Part shown: piece after piece, positions 1-12,030 of the stretch
Layout of the letters: each line of letters opens with the position of its first letter
Position numbering within the stretch: the first letter of the stretch is position 1
NCBI GenBank assembly: GCA_030374805.1
Contig: JARGSG010000004.1
Span: forward strand, 1,240,001 to 1,304,000
DNA from: Gracilaria gracilis
Lineage: Eukaryota; Rhodophyta; Florideophyceae; Gracilariales; Gracilariaceae
Reading direction: 5' to 3'
Length of the DNA stretch: 64,000 bases
Notes under the pieces: generated by a model
The model's database searches: none
What the model was told of the DNA's origin: nothing
What the model saw: only the letters and a program-made list of their open reading frames with translations
Translations under genes and position numbers: made by a program

Positions 1-381
1 AAAACAAAAATTGCAAGTGTGAGGTGGTGCGGTGCAGGCCAAGTAACATAGACTGGAGGACTCGTTTACCCTCTTCAATGCACATGACTGCCTCCCGAAG
101 CCTTCAATTAAAGAAGTGCTCCGCAATGGCACTACCTACATGCGATCGGACTTAATCTTGTGTCTAAGAGCTCTAAAACCGATAAAACAAGCTGTACTGT
201 CCAGGACGAATGAGATATGTAGACTATTGACTACCAGCGTGTCTCTTGCTGGCATCTGCGAGGTGAGCTTTTCGTTTGTAAAAGTGTTGAGCGCAAAGGG
301 ATCGTTTCTCTCCTACAATGTAACTGAAAGGTATCGACAGAGTCTGATTGCAGAAAGAGAACCAAATGGGCCCCTGGAACT
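1..381. other. Left flank without recognisable gene
   Basis: Only short open frames are present and none has a recognisable motif. The last five bases (GAACT, 377-381) are the left copy of the target-site duplication of the adjoining solo LTR. Confidence 0.6.
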
Positions 382-882
382 TGTAGCACAATGAGACCTC
401 AATGGGTTGGTGACAAGTGGGCCTACTTGTGCGCCTCGCTGGCTGCACTTCACCCAATTGGTATTCTCTAATTTCTAATTTCTAATTTCTAGTTTAGTTT
501 AACTTAGCATTGCTGGCCAATGATAATAGGTCATGGGTGCAGCCGATGACGTCATGCCCGCATGGGAGATCGGCGTCGGTGTACCTCATATATATTGTGG
601 TGCTCCTCGCCTTCCCCCTTGGGTATTGTAAAGTCGGGCACCATTAGGGAAGTAACTTTACTATCGTGATCACTTGCTACTCTATTACTATTCAGCTTTT
701 ACCGCACCTCGATGTCTACTACTGTACACCTACACGATCTAGACTAGTTTCCCCGCCGTTTGCTTTTGCGGGTTTCAGGTGCCCTGCTACCATATTGGTT
801 GTGTGTTTTTCCCTTTTAGGTTGAGCCCTCGCGTGCTCCCTCTACGAGGCGGACCCCACACTTTATCGGTATCTTTACGACA
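382..882 (+). mobile_element. Solo LTR, family S, copy 1
   Basis: A 501-bp segment begins TGTAGCACAA and ends TTTACGACA, and is flanked by the perfect 5-bp duplication GAACT (377-381 and 883-887). A related copy lies on the opposite strand at 55,575-56,082. The sequence carries a perfect palindromic TGACGTCA (547-554), which is the CRE/bZIP consensus, about 35 bp before a TATATAT run (589-595), as expected of an LTR promoter. No internal coding region is attached, so this is the product of LTR-LTR recombination. The 5-bp duplication fits Ty3/gypsy or Copia. The end sequences resemble those of the 23.5-25.7 kb LTRs, which suggests the same superfamily. Confidence 0.88.
547..554 (+). promoter_or_regulatory. 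CRE-like palindrome in solo LTR
   Basis: The sequence TGACGTCA is a perfect consensus for CREB/ATF-type bZIP proteins. It lies upstream of a TATATAT run at 589-595 and is conserved in the inverted copy at 55,903-55,910. Binding is an inference. Confidence 0.45.
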
Positions 883-887
883 GAACT

Positions 888-1638
888 ACAACATTTTGAA
901 TGAGACAGCCTTCCCTGTTCTTCAGCTGGACAATTGGGGTACCAAACCTCTTCACGCTGTGAAGGGGGACCGGAACGCTATGCCAAAAATAAATGGCTCA
1001 GTTTTGCAAGGGGAATTGAGGGGAACAGCATTGGAGGGCCCTGCTTCAGTACGTAATTGATCATCGAAGCGACTAAGATTGTTGGAATGGAAAAGCCCTA
1101 AGATGCTTGGTAATCGAAACTCATTTGTTGCGCGGTTCGCAAACCCACAAAATGAAATGATTCTCCATCAGTTCAATAATATTATGTTTGGACTCGCTTC
1201 AACTTTTCGAGCAAGATTGGTAGGCGGCGAAGAGGCACAGAGCTCGGAGTACAACTCACGGACAAAAGAAGAATTCTGTTTTGGATGAGAAGATAAGCCA
1301 ATGAACTTTCGCACGCTGCTTTTACCTGTGTCTCAACCTCATGGAGGTCAACCAGCAACCGATGAAGCACTATACGAACATCAGGTAATCTACATCGAAA
1401 AAATCGGAGACAACGCCGCGGATGTGCGCACAATACGACGGTTTTTGCGCTCGGTTGAGGAGGAACTGCAGTCTGGAAAACCAGGTCGCCCCCGCTAAAT
1501 TATTATAAGAGGAGACCAACCGTCTCACAAGATGTTCGCGGATCTTTGGTCTGATTAGTGGCGGCGGTCAGAGACAGGAAATGGAAATGGCGAACAAACT
1601 ACCGGTCGCGGCTCTTCTGAAAGTTTACTGTTGCATGA
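888..1638. other. Stretch with only short open frames
   Basis: Open frames of 60 to 95 codons occur on both strands, for example 1079-1288 and 1301-1498 on plus. None shows a family motif. They may be decayed remains of whatever lies at 1.6-6.1 kb. Confidence 0.35.
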
Positions 1639-2923
1639 ATGTTTTTTCCGTTCCCGGGATTCTTCCATGCCGTAAAGCAAGCGATTTATACTTTGTGTAA
1701 AGAAATGCTCGACGGTCCTAGACTAGAGGAAATGACGAGCTGTTCTGGTTTGCCGAAATCGCAGATAGCTAATATATTGAAACATACCCATGTACGAAAT
1801 AAAAGAGCCCTTCTGTTAAACTTTGCCCGTGCTATGTTCATTCACGTAATTGACATCCTGCTTATGGGAGATATTGCTTTCGCTAGGGACGTGCTCAGCT
1901 TGCATAGAATGCACAGCAGGGAAAAGGCGTCAGTCGATACGACGTCATCTGGCTATATGGTATGTGAAAATTCAAGAGATGATTCAATAGTAGTGGCACA
2001 TCGAAAGCTTCCAGAAGGAGAGTTATATCTCAAACGACTGACATGGTAATGGTAGAGGTTCTTCACATAGGCAAGGCTATTGTCGCTAAGATTCGTTTTC
2101 GTTTTACTGCCGTAGCCAACGGAAAGCACTTCATGAGCACCGTCCTCTTTTCCCGTCTACTCCAAACGATTGGCTTCTACGTTCTGTGTAGAACAGGTCA
2201 TACGGACATACCAGAAGCATTCTGGTTTAATCATAATGCAATCCTACAATCTAGTACTCATCTGAAGTACCACGAACTCTAGTTATTCTCATGTTTCTTC
2301 AGGAGTATCATCCCCAATATTGTGGACGGAAAGCTACATTTAAGAAATCGAGGACGAAATGTAATGAAGCTACTAAGCTTCACGGGAGGAGATACACAAG
2401 CTATAGATAGGAAAGGCTTTGGATATGTTAATTCAGACGAGGCTTTGGAAATGTTGATGGTGAGATATTTGAAGAGTTTGAGCGTCAATTTCTTCGGAAA
2501 TTTAGAAGCTTCAGCAGCTTGCTTGGCTAATGCCGGTGTCCATGTTCAGGTCGCTGATCCGTTACATGGTTGGGACGTCTAGATTCTTTGGGAAAGAGAG
2601 GGAGAGTACTGATTGTAGAGAGGATAGTGGGAGGCGCAGGAAATAGCGTTATACGAGTATTTTGTAAGGTTTGGAGAGATAGAGAAACCAAATATGTTTC
2701 TCACATTCAGCACAAAATAAAGGGTATTGGTCAGAAATTAAATACAAGAGTGGAATTCGACACTTGGGTTTCTTTGACACGTGCATTTTTGTACGCAGTT
2801 GTCAGTCGTTTGTGTGTAAATCCTGTGTTTTTAATTGTATGTAGGGATCGGACACACACAGGTGTTCGTCAAGTCTTGTGTCGCCATACTTACGGCCACA
2901 AGAGTAATTTACAAGCCAGATGA
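1639..2923 (+). pseudogene. Unrecognised decayed coding fragments
   Basis: Consecutive plus-strand open frames (1639-2049, 2043-2282, 2322-2582, 2570-2923) read like protein but match no family I know. The first, 136 codons, contains a short segment around LEEMTSCSGLPKSQIANIL that could form a helix-turn-helix, followed by a hydrophobic helix. The change of frame between pieces and the lack of good start codons suggest a decayed gene or transposon rather than several small genes. It may belong to the same element as the fossil at 3.5-6.1 kb. I cannot assign a function. Confidence 0.25.
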
Positions 2924-3493
2924 AGGCATATATTGACATTCCTAAAGTAGATCTATTGTTCTAGATGCGTACTTCAAAATTAGTTCAAGAAAACGTCAGA
3001 AGTATGGCGGTACAAAACTGATTTTTAACGCGAAAACAGCCAAAACAGCAAACTTAATGCAACATACATTTGATTGCACAAACTGCTGCTGACCATCTGG
3101 TTTTCAAGTTGTGTAGAAGGTCTCCGAAGCAGTATTTTATGGTGATTTTGGCTAAACAATCAGCACAACGATGGAATGTATGCCGTTAAAATGTTTTTGT
3201 CTATTGTTACTATCAGTTGTTATGTAGCAGCTACTGAACTATTAACTTCGAAAACCATACAGCTCTTTCAGCAAGAAACCATGACTACGGCACACGCAGT
3301 ACACGTTTCATTGCCATGCAAAACAAGCGCGTTGACCGCGAAGCATTGGTCTGTAAAACCGTAATTTAAAGCACCCACGAAACAGTACCTCGCCATGAAT
3401 AGAAAATTATTAAAATTACGTTATTTCCCGCATTCTCCTGCATCAATTGCACAATATGACAGAAACGCTTGCCAGTAGAGAACTGTAGCGCGA
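2924..3493. other. No gene seen
   Basis: The stretch is moderately AT-rich with one 62-codon frame (3176-3364) lacking any motif. I see no repeat or RNA gene here. Confidence 0.5.
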
Positions 3494-6114
3494 ATGTTGC
3501 ACATAATGCGAGAGGCAGGGTTCCTGAGTGCAGGACATAGAGGTTCGGAATGGCTGCCTAATGTGTTCTGTACGACCTCTACACGAGTGAACATCAAGAA
3601 CGACCAGATTGATCTCATCCTTGCTATTGCGGAGAAAGAATTTCTCACATCTGAGCTGCATTTGTCCGTAATACTCCCAGAAATATTCGGAGAGTTAACT
3701 CAAAATGACAGACGTCTGCATTTCGGGGGGAAGAAATCCAGAAGGTGGACTAAGACAAGAGCATTTTGTAGACCGGCGCAATCCATGGCCACAGCCGGAG
3801 GTTTGGATTTCAGCAATGAATTGGAAGGCGCTAGGACATTATTGCCTGCTTCGCTTGTGCCAGACCATGAAACTGCTCCCCGACGCCCGAAAAAAAAGGA
3901 AGCGTTCAACAAGGTTTTGCAAAAACGTCGTCAAGCTTTAGCCAGAATGAAAGATTTTCTGCAGGTCAAAGTACAGAACGCAGTCAGGTTGGACAATAAG
4001 ATCTACTTGCAGGAGGTCCTGAGTAGATGGGATGCGCATGACCAAGGTTACCTCATATCACCCTTCGCCGGCTGCCTTGTCGATAAACAGGGCAAGCTAA
4101 ACCACGGATCAAAGTCAAGGTTTTAAAAGTTTACTCTGAGAGATAATAGAGGAATTTTATACCCAATGAACCCGATAAAGTCTGCTGCTCAAGAAAATGG
4201 AGGCCCACATGGAAACGTGGCCACAAACATATACAAAACCTCGATGATCCCGTACTATTCTATCCAGCTGCATGTAATGAACTCTCTGAATTATAGGGAC
4301 ATATTGGTCACAGGGGAACTTTATTAACGGAAGTGGTAATCGGAAAGATGAAGACGGTCCTGAGAAAGTAAATTTGTGGCGAGCGCGGCTCGATATTGAG
4401 ACAAATACACCTTCAGATTGATGATACTACCTCGGTGTTGCGTAGAAAGCCGCTGAACAGAGAAGAAGGGACGATAGAAGATTGATGGGTGTTGAGAATG
4501 TGCACAGGAGTCAAAAATGGGACAAAGAAGAGATTGGACTTCTCCATGACCTGAAAGCTCCTTGGCACTCTCTGATTACAGAAAGGGCCCAGAAGGACGA
4601 GTTTGCAGGCCTAAATTTGTACTGCGGATCTGTCGCTGCTTTTGAGCTGCTTGATGAACATAACAGTAACTGTATCTTGTTCCATCATGGAGGCGCTTTT
4701 GTTGTTCCGACATGCTTTATTGCCAGCAAGCCAAAGGACCTGAAACCATCCCGAGCCTCAGCCCGTCAAGGAGTCTCGGATAATACGGCTAGGGTGGTAC
4801 TATCCAGAAATATGAGAATTGATACCAGCTCATAGGGAAGTTTCAACGTGCCTCGGTTTAGGTATTCTGCGTTTCAACCAAATGGATCATCATACATTGG
4901 AGGCACTCACATCAGACATGGAGAGGCTGAAACTCGGTTTGTGTCGGTCATGGTCGAGTACATAACTCCAGCGATATCTTGCATGAAGAACTTCGAGAAT
5001 ACTGTACTAGTGTCTGATAAGAAGGCAGGACATTCGCGGCACAAGGAATTCTGCAATTCTCTGAGACTGTCCGATGATACAGATGTTTTCATGATACTTC
5101 TGTGTAATCCTTCCGTACAGAAACGATGAGTATTGCAAGTACTGAAAGACTTCATCTATGACGTGGATGCTGCATTAGAAGCTTTTAATTCGATTGAAAA
5201 TTGCGGAACTACTATTGGGTTAATTAATTGCCTAGCGGGCTGCGATTTCTCTCCATCGCTATATGGATTGTCGCACGAATCGTTCCGGGATCTGTTTTTT
5301 ATATCTGCAGGACGAAGGAACTTTAGATGGCATAGCGAGGAACGAAATGGATGCAGCTGATGTGTTTTACTGGTTCGTATACTTCGCGAAGCATGGAAAG
5401 TCAATGATTGGAACCGAAAAAGATGTGAAATGAGTAATTATGAATGGATAGGAAAACGATTCTGTGGATGGATATGAGGCATGTAACGTAACGAAAAAAT
5501 TCTTCATCTCAAAGCACGAGGTTGGATCTCGCAGGTGGCGGATGAATGTTAGAAGATTTGTCTCAGATATTGCCAAATCGGCAAATGATTTGGGACCGCA
5601 TGCTCCACACATAAATCCGCAGGCCTGCAGAGCGGCTTTCATAGTAGAGCGGTACTGGGCGAGCTCCAACAAGCGTGAACTTCCTAGTGACACAGTTAGT
5701 GTGTGTGCAATCAAACACGGATACGACTCTGACGGAGCTGTTATTATCGACCTTGGTCGAGATGTATTAGAGATAGAAAAGGGCATTAGAAACGTTCTAG
5801 GGTGCTGCACCTGCAATATTTCATGTTCCACGCGAAGGTTTTCTTGTTTCATTGCTTCGCGAATCTGTATAGGCTGCGGCCGCCATCAATATCACTGTCA
5901 AAATAGACACGGCGGACATGTGAGACCAGATCGACCACGAGAGGAAGCACAAACAGGAAACTACAGAGTTATTGTTTCACTTAGAAGTATGGACTCGATC
6001 ACTGTCGGTCAAGAAGCTGATGAAGTTGATATTGACAGCGAGGGTCACGAGAACCATTCCCTAGAAAGCTCTACCATGCACGAAGTAATTGATGCAGGTC
6101 AGTGCATGGAATGA
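3494..6114 (+). pseudogene. Fossil ORF block with PIN-nuclease-like and Cys-rich signatures
   Basis: Four protein-like stretches lie in order on plus: 3494-4126 (210 codons, basic), 4482-4835, 4848-5360 and 5464-6114. The third contains DDTDVFMILL and, about 70 residues on, CLAGCDFSPSLYGL. This pair resembles the TDV...GCD acidic motifs of an uncharacterised, often transposon-linked PIN/5'-nuclease-like protein group. The fourth has a helix with ERYWASS, then CCTCNISC, RRFSC and ICIGC, which resembles the CXC-type Cys cluster ending proteins of that group. The block is broken several times. The family link is from memory of motif style, not a search. It could be the remains of a large DNA transposon or of a host gene. 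Confidence 0.4.
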
Positions 6115-7069
6115 GATATGTTCGAAGAATGTTTCTAGCGCTAAGGAACGGGTGCCAGAAGAGCATTAACCACTATGTTCGTGTGGTTAACACTGGGCGA
6201 CGTACGGCCTAGGACAGAACAACGTGGGCTCATGTGAACCTAAATGCGTTTGCTCCATATTCTGCGCAGTATTGCAACTCTTAAAACTTCAACAAGCAAG
6301 CCAGAAGCCACTAATGGAAGAAAAAGGTCCAACGTCCTCCATTGAGTTGTTCTTCGCGATGCTTTGTCCACTTGGCAGAACTGGAGGCAACCAAGACCCT
6401 CCTGGTTACAATACCTCAAACCAAATATTGGATTGATACCAATTTGCGTCATATTCTTCGATTTCCGGATAAAAGGTTTCAAATCTGAAGCTGGTCACTG
6501 ACTGCTTTCCACCCTTCTTTTCAAGAAAATAAAAGCGTCACGCACCCGTCTCCACCACTAACGCTGGGGAAAGCGGTAATATAAACTTTTTTTTAAATCT
6601 GAAAAATCTTGCTTATGGCCTCCAAAAAGACGTCTCATGATTTTAAAGATAATGAAACTGAAGTAACAAAGTACGAAAAAATATATAAAACTTTTTGATG
6701 TGTTTGGGATTGGCACGTCTGACAAGGCATCTGTAGGGCCTACACTGTAAGATTGTCTAAAGAATAGATTTTCAAGGGATCCACAGAAGTGGATTTATTT
6801 CTAGCTAATTGTGGCTTTCAAAGTGCAAAAGACGCTGGCCGCAGTTCGAAAATGGCGTAGCTCATCTACATCGCTCTAGTGTCGAACAATCGCCACTTTT
6901 GAACTTCGAACCTTCCGCATCCAACGATCTATAGACAAACAGCATGTTTTGCACTTCAAAGCTTAGCATTTTCGCGCAATCAATGTTGCTGTCGTACACA
7001 GAAGATCCCACCCAAACCTTCCTCTGCATTATTTCTCAATCGGAATATCCCTTTCATAAGCCACCATCT
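6115..7069. other. No gene seen
   Basis: A 70-codon frame at 6224-6436 has no motif. The rest is AT-rich and looks noncoding. Confidence 0.5.
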
Positions 7070-8740
7070 TTAATTATACCTCTTACAAGTTCTGCCTCTC
7101 ATTTCCTTGCTAATGCGTCTCTGGGCGGCAAGGAGACCTTCAACGAAGATCCCCTGCAAATTCTGATCGGTAAAAAAGTTCCCACAGTGGAGCGCTTTCG
7201 TCCAGATTTTCTGGGCGAATTCTGTTTCGGACATATCAGACGCTTGGTGGTAGAGGGAGACATCTGCGGCCGCGTCGGCAATAATCTCATCCGTTGCGTA
7301 CGTGGTCAACAGGAAGTTGACTACCTCTTCGTACGTATGGAGAGACTCACCCTAGTACGGTCGACAGCGCCAGACTCACCTTCGAGCCAAGACTGAACCA
7401 GAGCGTGCGCCGGTCCGATCAAGTAAAATTGGAAACACCTGAGAGCTGCCAATTCAATGAGTCCGTTATGGTTGCAAGCGGTTTTAAACCGCAGCAAGAA
7501 ATTGAGAACAGATATTGGATCTGCCCCAAAAAAGAATGACCTTTCATCTAAACACTCAGTTTTTTTTTGGTAGCTCGCAATCTTGGGCTCCACCCGCGAA
7601 TTGTACGTTTGGCTCCTTCTCAGCAATCTGTACGTATGATAGTCCATCACTTTGGCGAACTTCTCGTTCAAGGGCCTGATGCGTTTCAGCATAAACCTGT
7701 CCGAACGAGAACGATACCGATCAGACTTCCCCCTCTATCGAGGGCTGCGGAAGTTTCGGTTGACTTCCGAATCCGTGCGGCCGTCATCCGACGATGACTC
7801 CGAAGAGTCCGAGTCCGTTCTGGCTGATCTTCGCCTTCTATGGTTGCAACGATGCTTCCGCTTACGGGGCGCGTCATAATAATCAGAACTTCCACTCGGT
7901 CTTGCGTCTCTGCGTCAGGGATTCCTCCTCTCGTCGGAAGAATCTCCTGAGCTTCCGTCCAGATTGTCCTGCGGGCTGACTGGCAGGAGGTACACTCTGG
8001 TCAGACCCTTTGTCGGTCCCTTCTTCAGTTCCGGTCTCTGCTGCCTCTCGCCGCTAGTGGGTGCATTGTCCGTACGGTCAATAAAGGATTTGGGTGGGTG
8101 GGTCGGTAGCTGAGCTACAAGTGCGGCCAGTGTACTCTTCAGAGCTGACGTTGCAGGTTCCGAATGGTCTGTCTTCAGGATATTGCTGACCATATAGCGT
8201 ACGATTTGTGGAGTATCCTGGGGCAGAAGCGCTGGGATTCGGTCCTTGAGGTACATATCCACGGCCTTAGGGACGTGGACTTCACTTTGCGTTGGGACAC
8301 TCTGCAGGGCGTAGAAAGCAATCCCTGCCCAGAGTTTCCGTGCGATAGTTCGTTTGGTAAGTAGTAGCGGCGCGGGACCAGCTTCTCCCTGCGGCGTCTT
8401 CTCCGTTCCGGGAAATGGGGTGAGCAGCTGCTTCGTTCTGGTTCCGTGCGGACGTTGACATGTTACGTGCGGAGGCGTCTCGGAGAATCCGTTGGGGCTC
8501 ATCTGAAGGCATGATGTAAGCCGTCACGCTACTTCGGGTGCTGCGGCGGACAACCGAAGTGGCGCAAATTGCGACCGGTGCGGACTTTGTCGAGTCTTTT
8601 TCGACCAAAGAACCTTCACCCATTTCTCCGTGCGGACGATGACTCATACTGTACGTATCGGTTCCACGATCAGTTTTGCTACTCCGTACGGCCTCAAATT
8701 TCACTTCTAAGTCCGGAGACCAATATGGTACAATACACAA
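7070..8740 (-). mobile_element. Ty3/gypsy-type gag fragment (fossil)
   Basis: Minus-strand frames at 8740-8282, 8502-7915, 7692-7321 and 7309-7070 read as the N-terminal disordered part and then the capsid part of a retroelement Gag. The segment FGADPISVLNFLLRFK followed by NGLIELAALRCFQFYLIG has the pattern of the retrotransposon gag domain (aromatic-G-x-D/P ... FL-x-x-F ... A-x-x-x-L). No zinc knuckle, protease or polymerase follows, and no LTR is evident beside it. It is broken in about three or more places. It may come from the same superfamily as the elements at 23.5 and 63.5 kb, but I cannot show that. Confidence 0.55.
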
Positions 8741-9893
8741 AAAGGGAAAGAGTCCGAAGCGATCTTGAGACGAAAGTGGTGGCGGCGTACATTCGTGTGA
8801 CTGTAATGAGTCTGAACGGTGAAGGAAGGCGGAAGCATTGGGTGGTCGAAGGGAGAGTGGACGGTCGGTATCACCAAGCGCGTACAGGTGCGCGCAAAAG
8901 AATACAAGCGGTCTGGAAACACTTAGTAGAGTATACCGTGTGGTCTATCGTTAGCGCAAGCTAATGAGGAAGACGTTCGGTAGAAGATGCTTGTCGTTTA
9001 CAATTGGTGACTCAGGAGATCTGAGCTACAACTAAATATCGGGCCTGGGCTTTTCACTTACTACTGTACGATCGGTGTAATTTGCCTTGTCACTACCCAA
9101 ACTGCACACGTGTCCAACTTGTACGCTGTGCCAACCTGTTATGAACCTGTAGGGGACTAAGTCCCAAATAAATTGCGTTATGGCTTGTTGGAATTCTAAG
9201 TTGGGAAACTATTGTTCTAATGCTAAGTAGAATTATCATTGTCGTTTATTGTTGGAATATTCTAGTGGAAGTTTTAAGCTAAGTACAGTGCGTTTACTTT
9301 TAATTACTGTAGTCTATATGAACTACTTTCGTGGCGCGCTTCACTATCTCCCGTCTTCTTACTCCAAGCGCAGAGCGGGAAGGAGAGCCTAGAAGTGCCT
9401 CCCCCGACAAAAGCGTTCTTTACAAATTAATTAGAAAGCTTTTAGCTTTGCATAAAACTTTAGATAGCAAGCAAAAAACCTGAGCATTTGAAAAACAAAT
9501 TAAATTGCAACACAACCCGTTGGGCACTCGATCACCAAATGGTACACGTGGTGGTGCCACTGCACCGGCCCACCGTGCATTACCCCTTTGTACGTGAATG
9601 GCTAATTGGATGCAATGCGCACCAACTCGGGCCCACTATAGTACAGTGTGTTGGCACTACCGCGGCCTGCCACTGTCATCCATGCAAAGCCGTCTGTGTC
9701 CTGCAGTTGTGCATTATAATTTGTTCACCATATGGCTCACCGTCACTACCGCTGATGCCCAAACACTTGCCCATCACCGCTCGTAGTTTCACTACCCTTA
9801 CATTGCTGACGTGCCGCTGTGGCACCTTTATGTGACGCCACTATCTCCTGTGGACCATCACCCCTCTTTGCAGACACTAACCCCATTGATCGC
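8741..9893. other. No gene seen
   Basis: Open frames at 9488-9835 and 9598-9786 are rich in His, Pro and Thr and overlap in different frames without a motif. I see no RNA gene. Confidence 0.5.
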
Positions 9894-9986
9894 CACCACC
9901 AACGATTCTATCGCTGCCACCGCTAAACCCCCGCACCTACTAGGTGCGGCAGTTATGCGCTGGCAGCGGTAGAATCGGTGGTGGTG
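9894..9986. repeat. Nested palindrome
   Basis: A 26-bp arm (9894-9919) pairs with 9961-9986 at 24 of 26 positions. In the loop a second, perfect hairpin (9931-9949) has arms CCGCACCTA and TAGGTGCGG around a single C. The structure could form a cruciform, or an RNA hairpin if transcribed. It may be the end of a small inverted-repeat element. No target duplication is visible to me. Confidence 0.7.
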
Positions 9987-10793
9987 ATAGTATCATGTCT
10001 CTCTCTTGGCTGCGGTTCTTAGTCTTTGTTGCGGGCTTTGTCGTGAACATCTGTGTGCATGATGACTTTGTCATCCATTCTAGCTTCTTTTATCCCATAT
10101 AGTGCGGCTTTATCGCCTGCATTGTTTTGAATTCTTGTGATGCACAATTTTCGTTCTGCTTTTAATAATGAATAGGTCTTTTAAGGTGTTATGCAGAGAA
10201 AACGTAGTTATTGCGGGACTTAGGAAACACATATAATTTTCTATCAATAAACTGGATGGACTTTTAGTTGTTGACTTTAACAACAATGGTTGCAATTAGT
10301 ATTGATGTCAACCCTTTCACGTTGACAATTCAATTCAATTGTTACAGATACTGTAAATGAATACCTATGAGAAATAAATTGCAAATGATTGTACTTCACT
10401 GGTTCCGAGTAGGCCTTTGCGCTTTACATGTCTTCAAACAATAAACCTACCTCAGCATTTACCTGTCTCATGTGAAAATCTTAACATCTTACGATAAGAA
10501 TTAAATTGCAGTAGAAATCAGTACTTATATATAGACATGCTGACTTTGAATATCACCGTACTAAACCGTCAATTCAAAGGTGATATCCGAATACAAAGCC
10601 CAACGTTCTAAAATTACACTTCTGGAGATATCTTAGTCTTTTAGATATAACTTAGCTTTCAAAACCCTTCACAGCATTATGTAGAAATCCTTGAATGAGG
10701 GACAGAGTAGCTGGCTTCAAGCACCTACAACCCATTTTTTTGCGGAGCTCCGTACACCCTCTATCCTAAAATGAACAAAAAAGTGCGCGAGAG
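9987..10793. other. AT-rich stretch, no gene seen
   Basis: The sequence is AT-rich with only very short frames. Terminal inverted repeats of the transposase that follows should lie near its right end, but I could not pick them out by eye. Confidence 0.5.
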
Positions 10794-11769
10794 GTGTTGC
10801 AGTACGCGGAAGATGCCGAAGACGCTCGCCGGTCAGAAATCGCCCAGTTTGACGACGATAAATTTCAAGAGTCCGACGAAGATAGTGGCTCAGATTGTCC
10901 AATTTTCGACACTTTCTACGAAACGGATGGTGAACATGACAAACTTCACGGAAAAAAATTTCAAGAGCTATACAAAAGCTTGGAGAAATTTATTTCAGCC
11001 GGATGGAAGCAAGGTCATGGTCAAAGATCTTCTGTTTCCTTGCAAGATATGTTGTTCATTACTCTTTCAGTCTGCAAAATTGGGGGCACGTAGGACAGTT
11101 TGGCACGGATGTTTCGCATGAAAACCGCCGCCTTACAGAAGTCTGTTTTTCGCTTTGTTCAACTATTCGAAATGGACTTTTACGTAGATTACCAAATGGA
11201 GATAGAAGAACGATTTACAATGTCGCACATGGTAAAGAAAGGCGAACGGTTCGCAAACTTTCTTCAAGCGCGATACGCTACCGAGGCCGTGTTTCTCCAT
11301 GCTAACAGACGACTTTGTTCTATGGATGATGGTAAGATGTACTACAGTGGAAAACATAAACTCTAAGGCCAGAAAGTAGAGGTTTCTTTTCTTCCCTGTG
11401 GACTATCAATTGATTGCTATGATCCTAGACCAGGATCTGTTGCGGACTCTACGATATTTCGAGACAGCATGGTCTTCCATGAGAAGGCTTTAGAGAAGAA
11501 AGAAAGCGAAAGTGAGCTAACGGACAGTGCTGGTCTCCATGAAAGGTTTCCTTCTTCATCGGTTGTGATAATGGACAAAAGATACATCGGATTGCAAGCA
11601 GTCGTATGTGGCGTATTGCCCAAGAAGAGGTCTTAAAATGGCTTCCTTCCTACGTCCAGAGTTTTCGTAACAAAAGTATTGCAAGTGACAGAATTATAGT
11701 AGAAAATTACTTTGGACAACTGCAAGGTTTATGGACACTTTTAGAATTTAAATGGCGTTCGGAAGGCTG
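10794..11769 (+). pseudogene. Broken DDE transposase, Harbinger-like (DDE_Tnp_4 type)
   Basis: The reading frame from 10,794 begins with an acidic region and continues to a DDE nuclease domain. YYSGKHKL-x-GQKVEVSFLP, then PGSVADSTIFR (second catalytic Asp), VIMDKRYIG and RIIVENYFG (final Glu) form the set typical of DDE_4 transposases common in oomycetes and fungi. The first catalytic Asp, normally in a YA-x-D context, is Glu at 11,283-11,285. A TAG at 11,091-11,093 replaces what is usually Trp, and a TAA at 11,364-11,366 sits where Tyr is usual. The frame then changes near 11,640 before the last Glu motif. The element is therefore dead. Cut-and-paste transposition would have been its role. 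Plus-strand frames up to 12,027 may include its 3' end. Confidence 0.75.
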
Positions 11770-12030
11770 AAACCTTCGCATTTTCTCAGGTTTCTTTTGG
11801 CGGTTACAAATTATTACATCAATAAGAGTCCGTTGCGCAAAGATGATGGATATTTCTTCAGAAAATCCGAAAACAGATTACACAGCATCGAAGAGAGGAA
11901 AGTCGACGCACAAGGAGAGCTGTTGAGAACCTTCCCGCCCCCAAAACCTCCACTTATGTGTAACAAAGAAGTTAGAGAACCTCACATGACATGGTCACGT
12001 CTTCGTCGAACTTCTGTACCACTCTAATTG

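Noticed and set aside
9488-9835. His/Pro/Thr-rich protein gene
   Set aside because: Frames overlap in several phases with no conserved motif, which is typical of chance frames in C-rich sequence.
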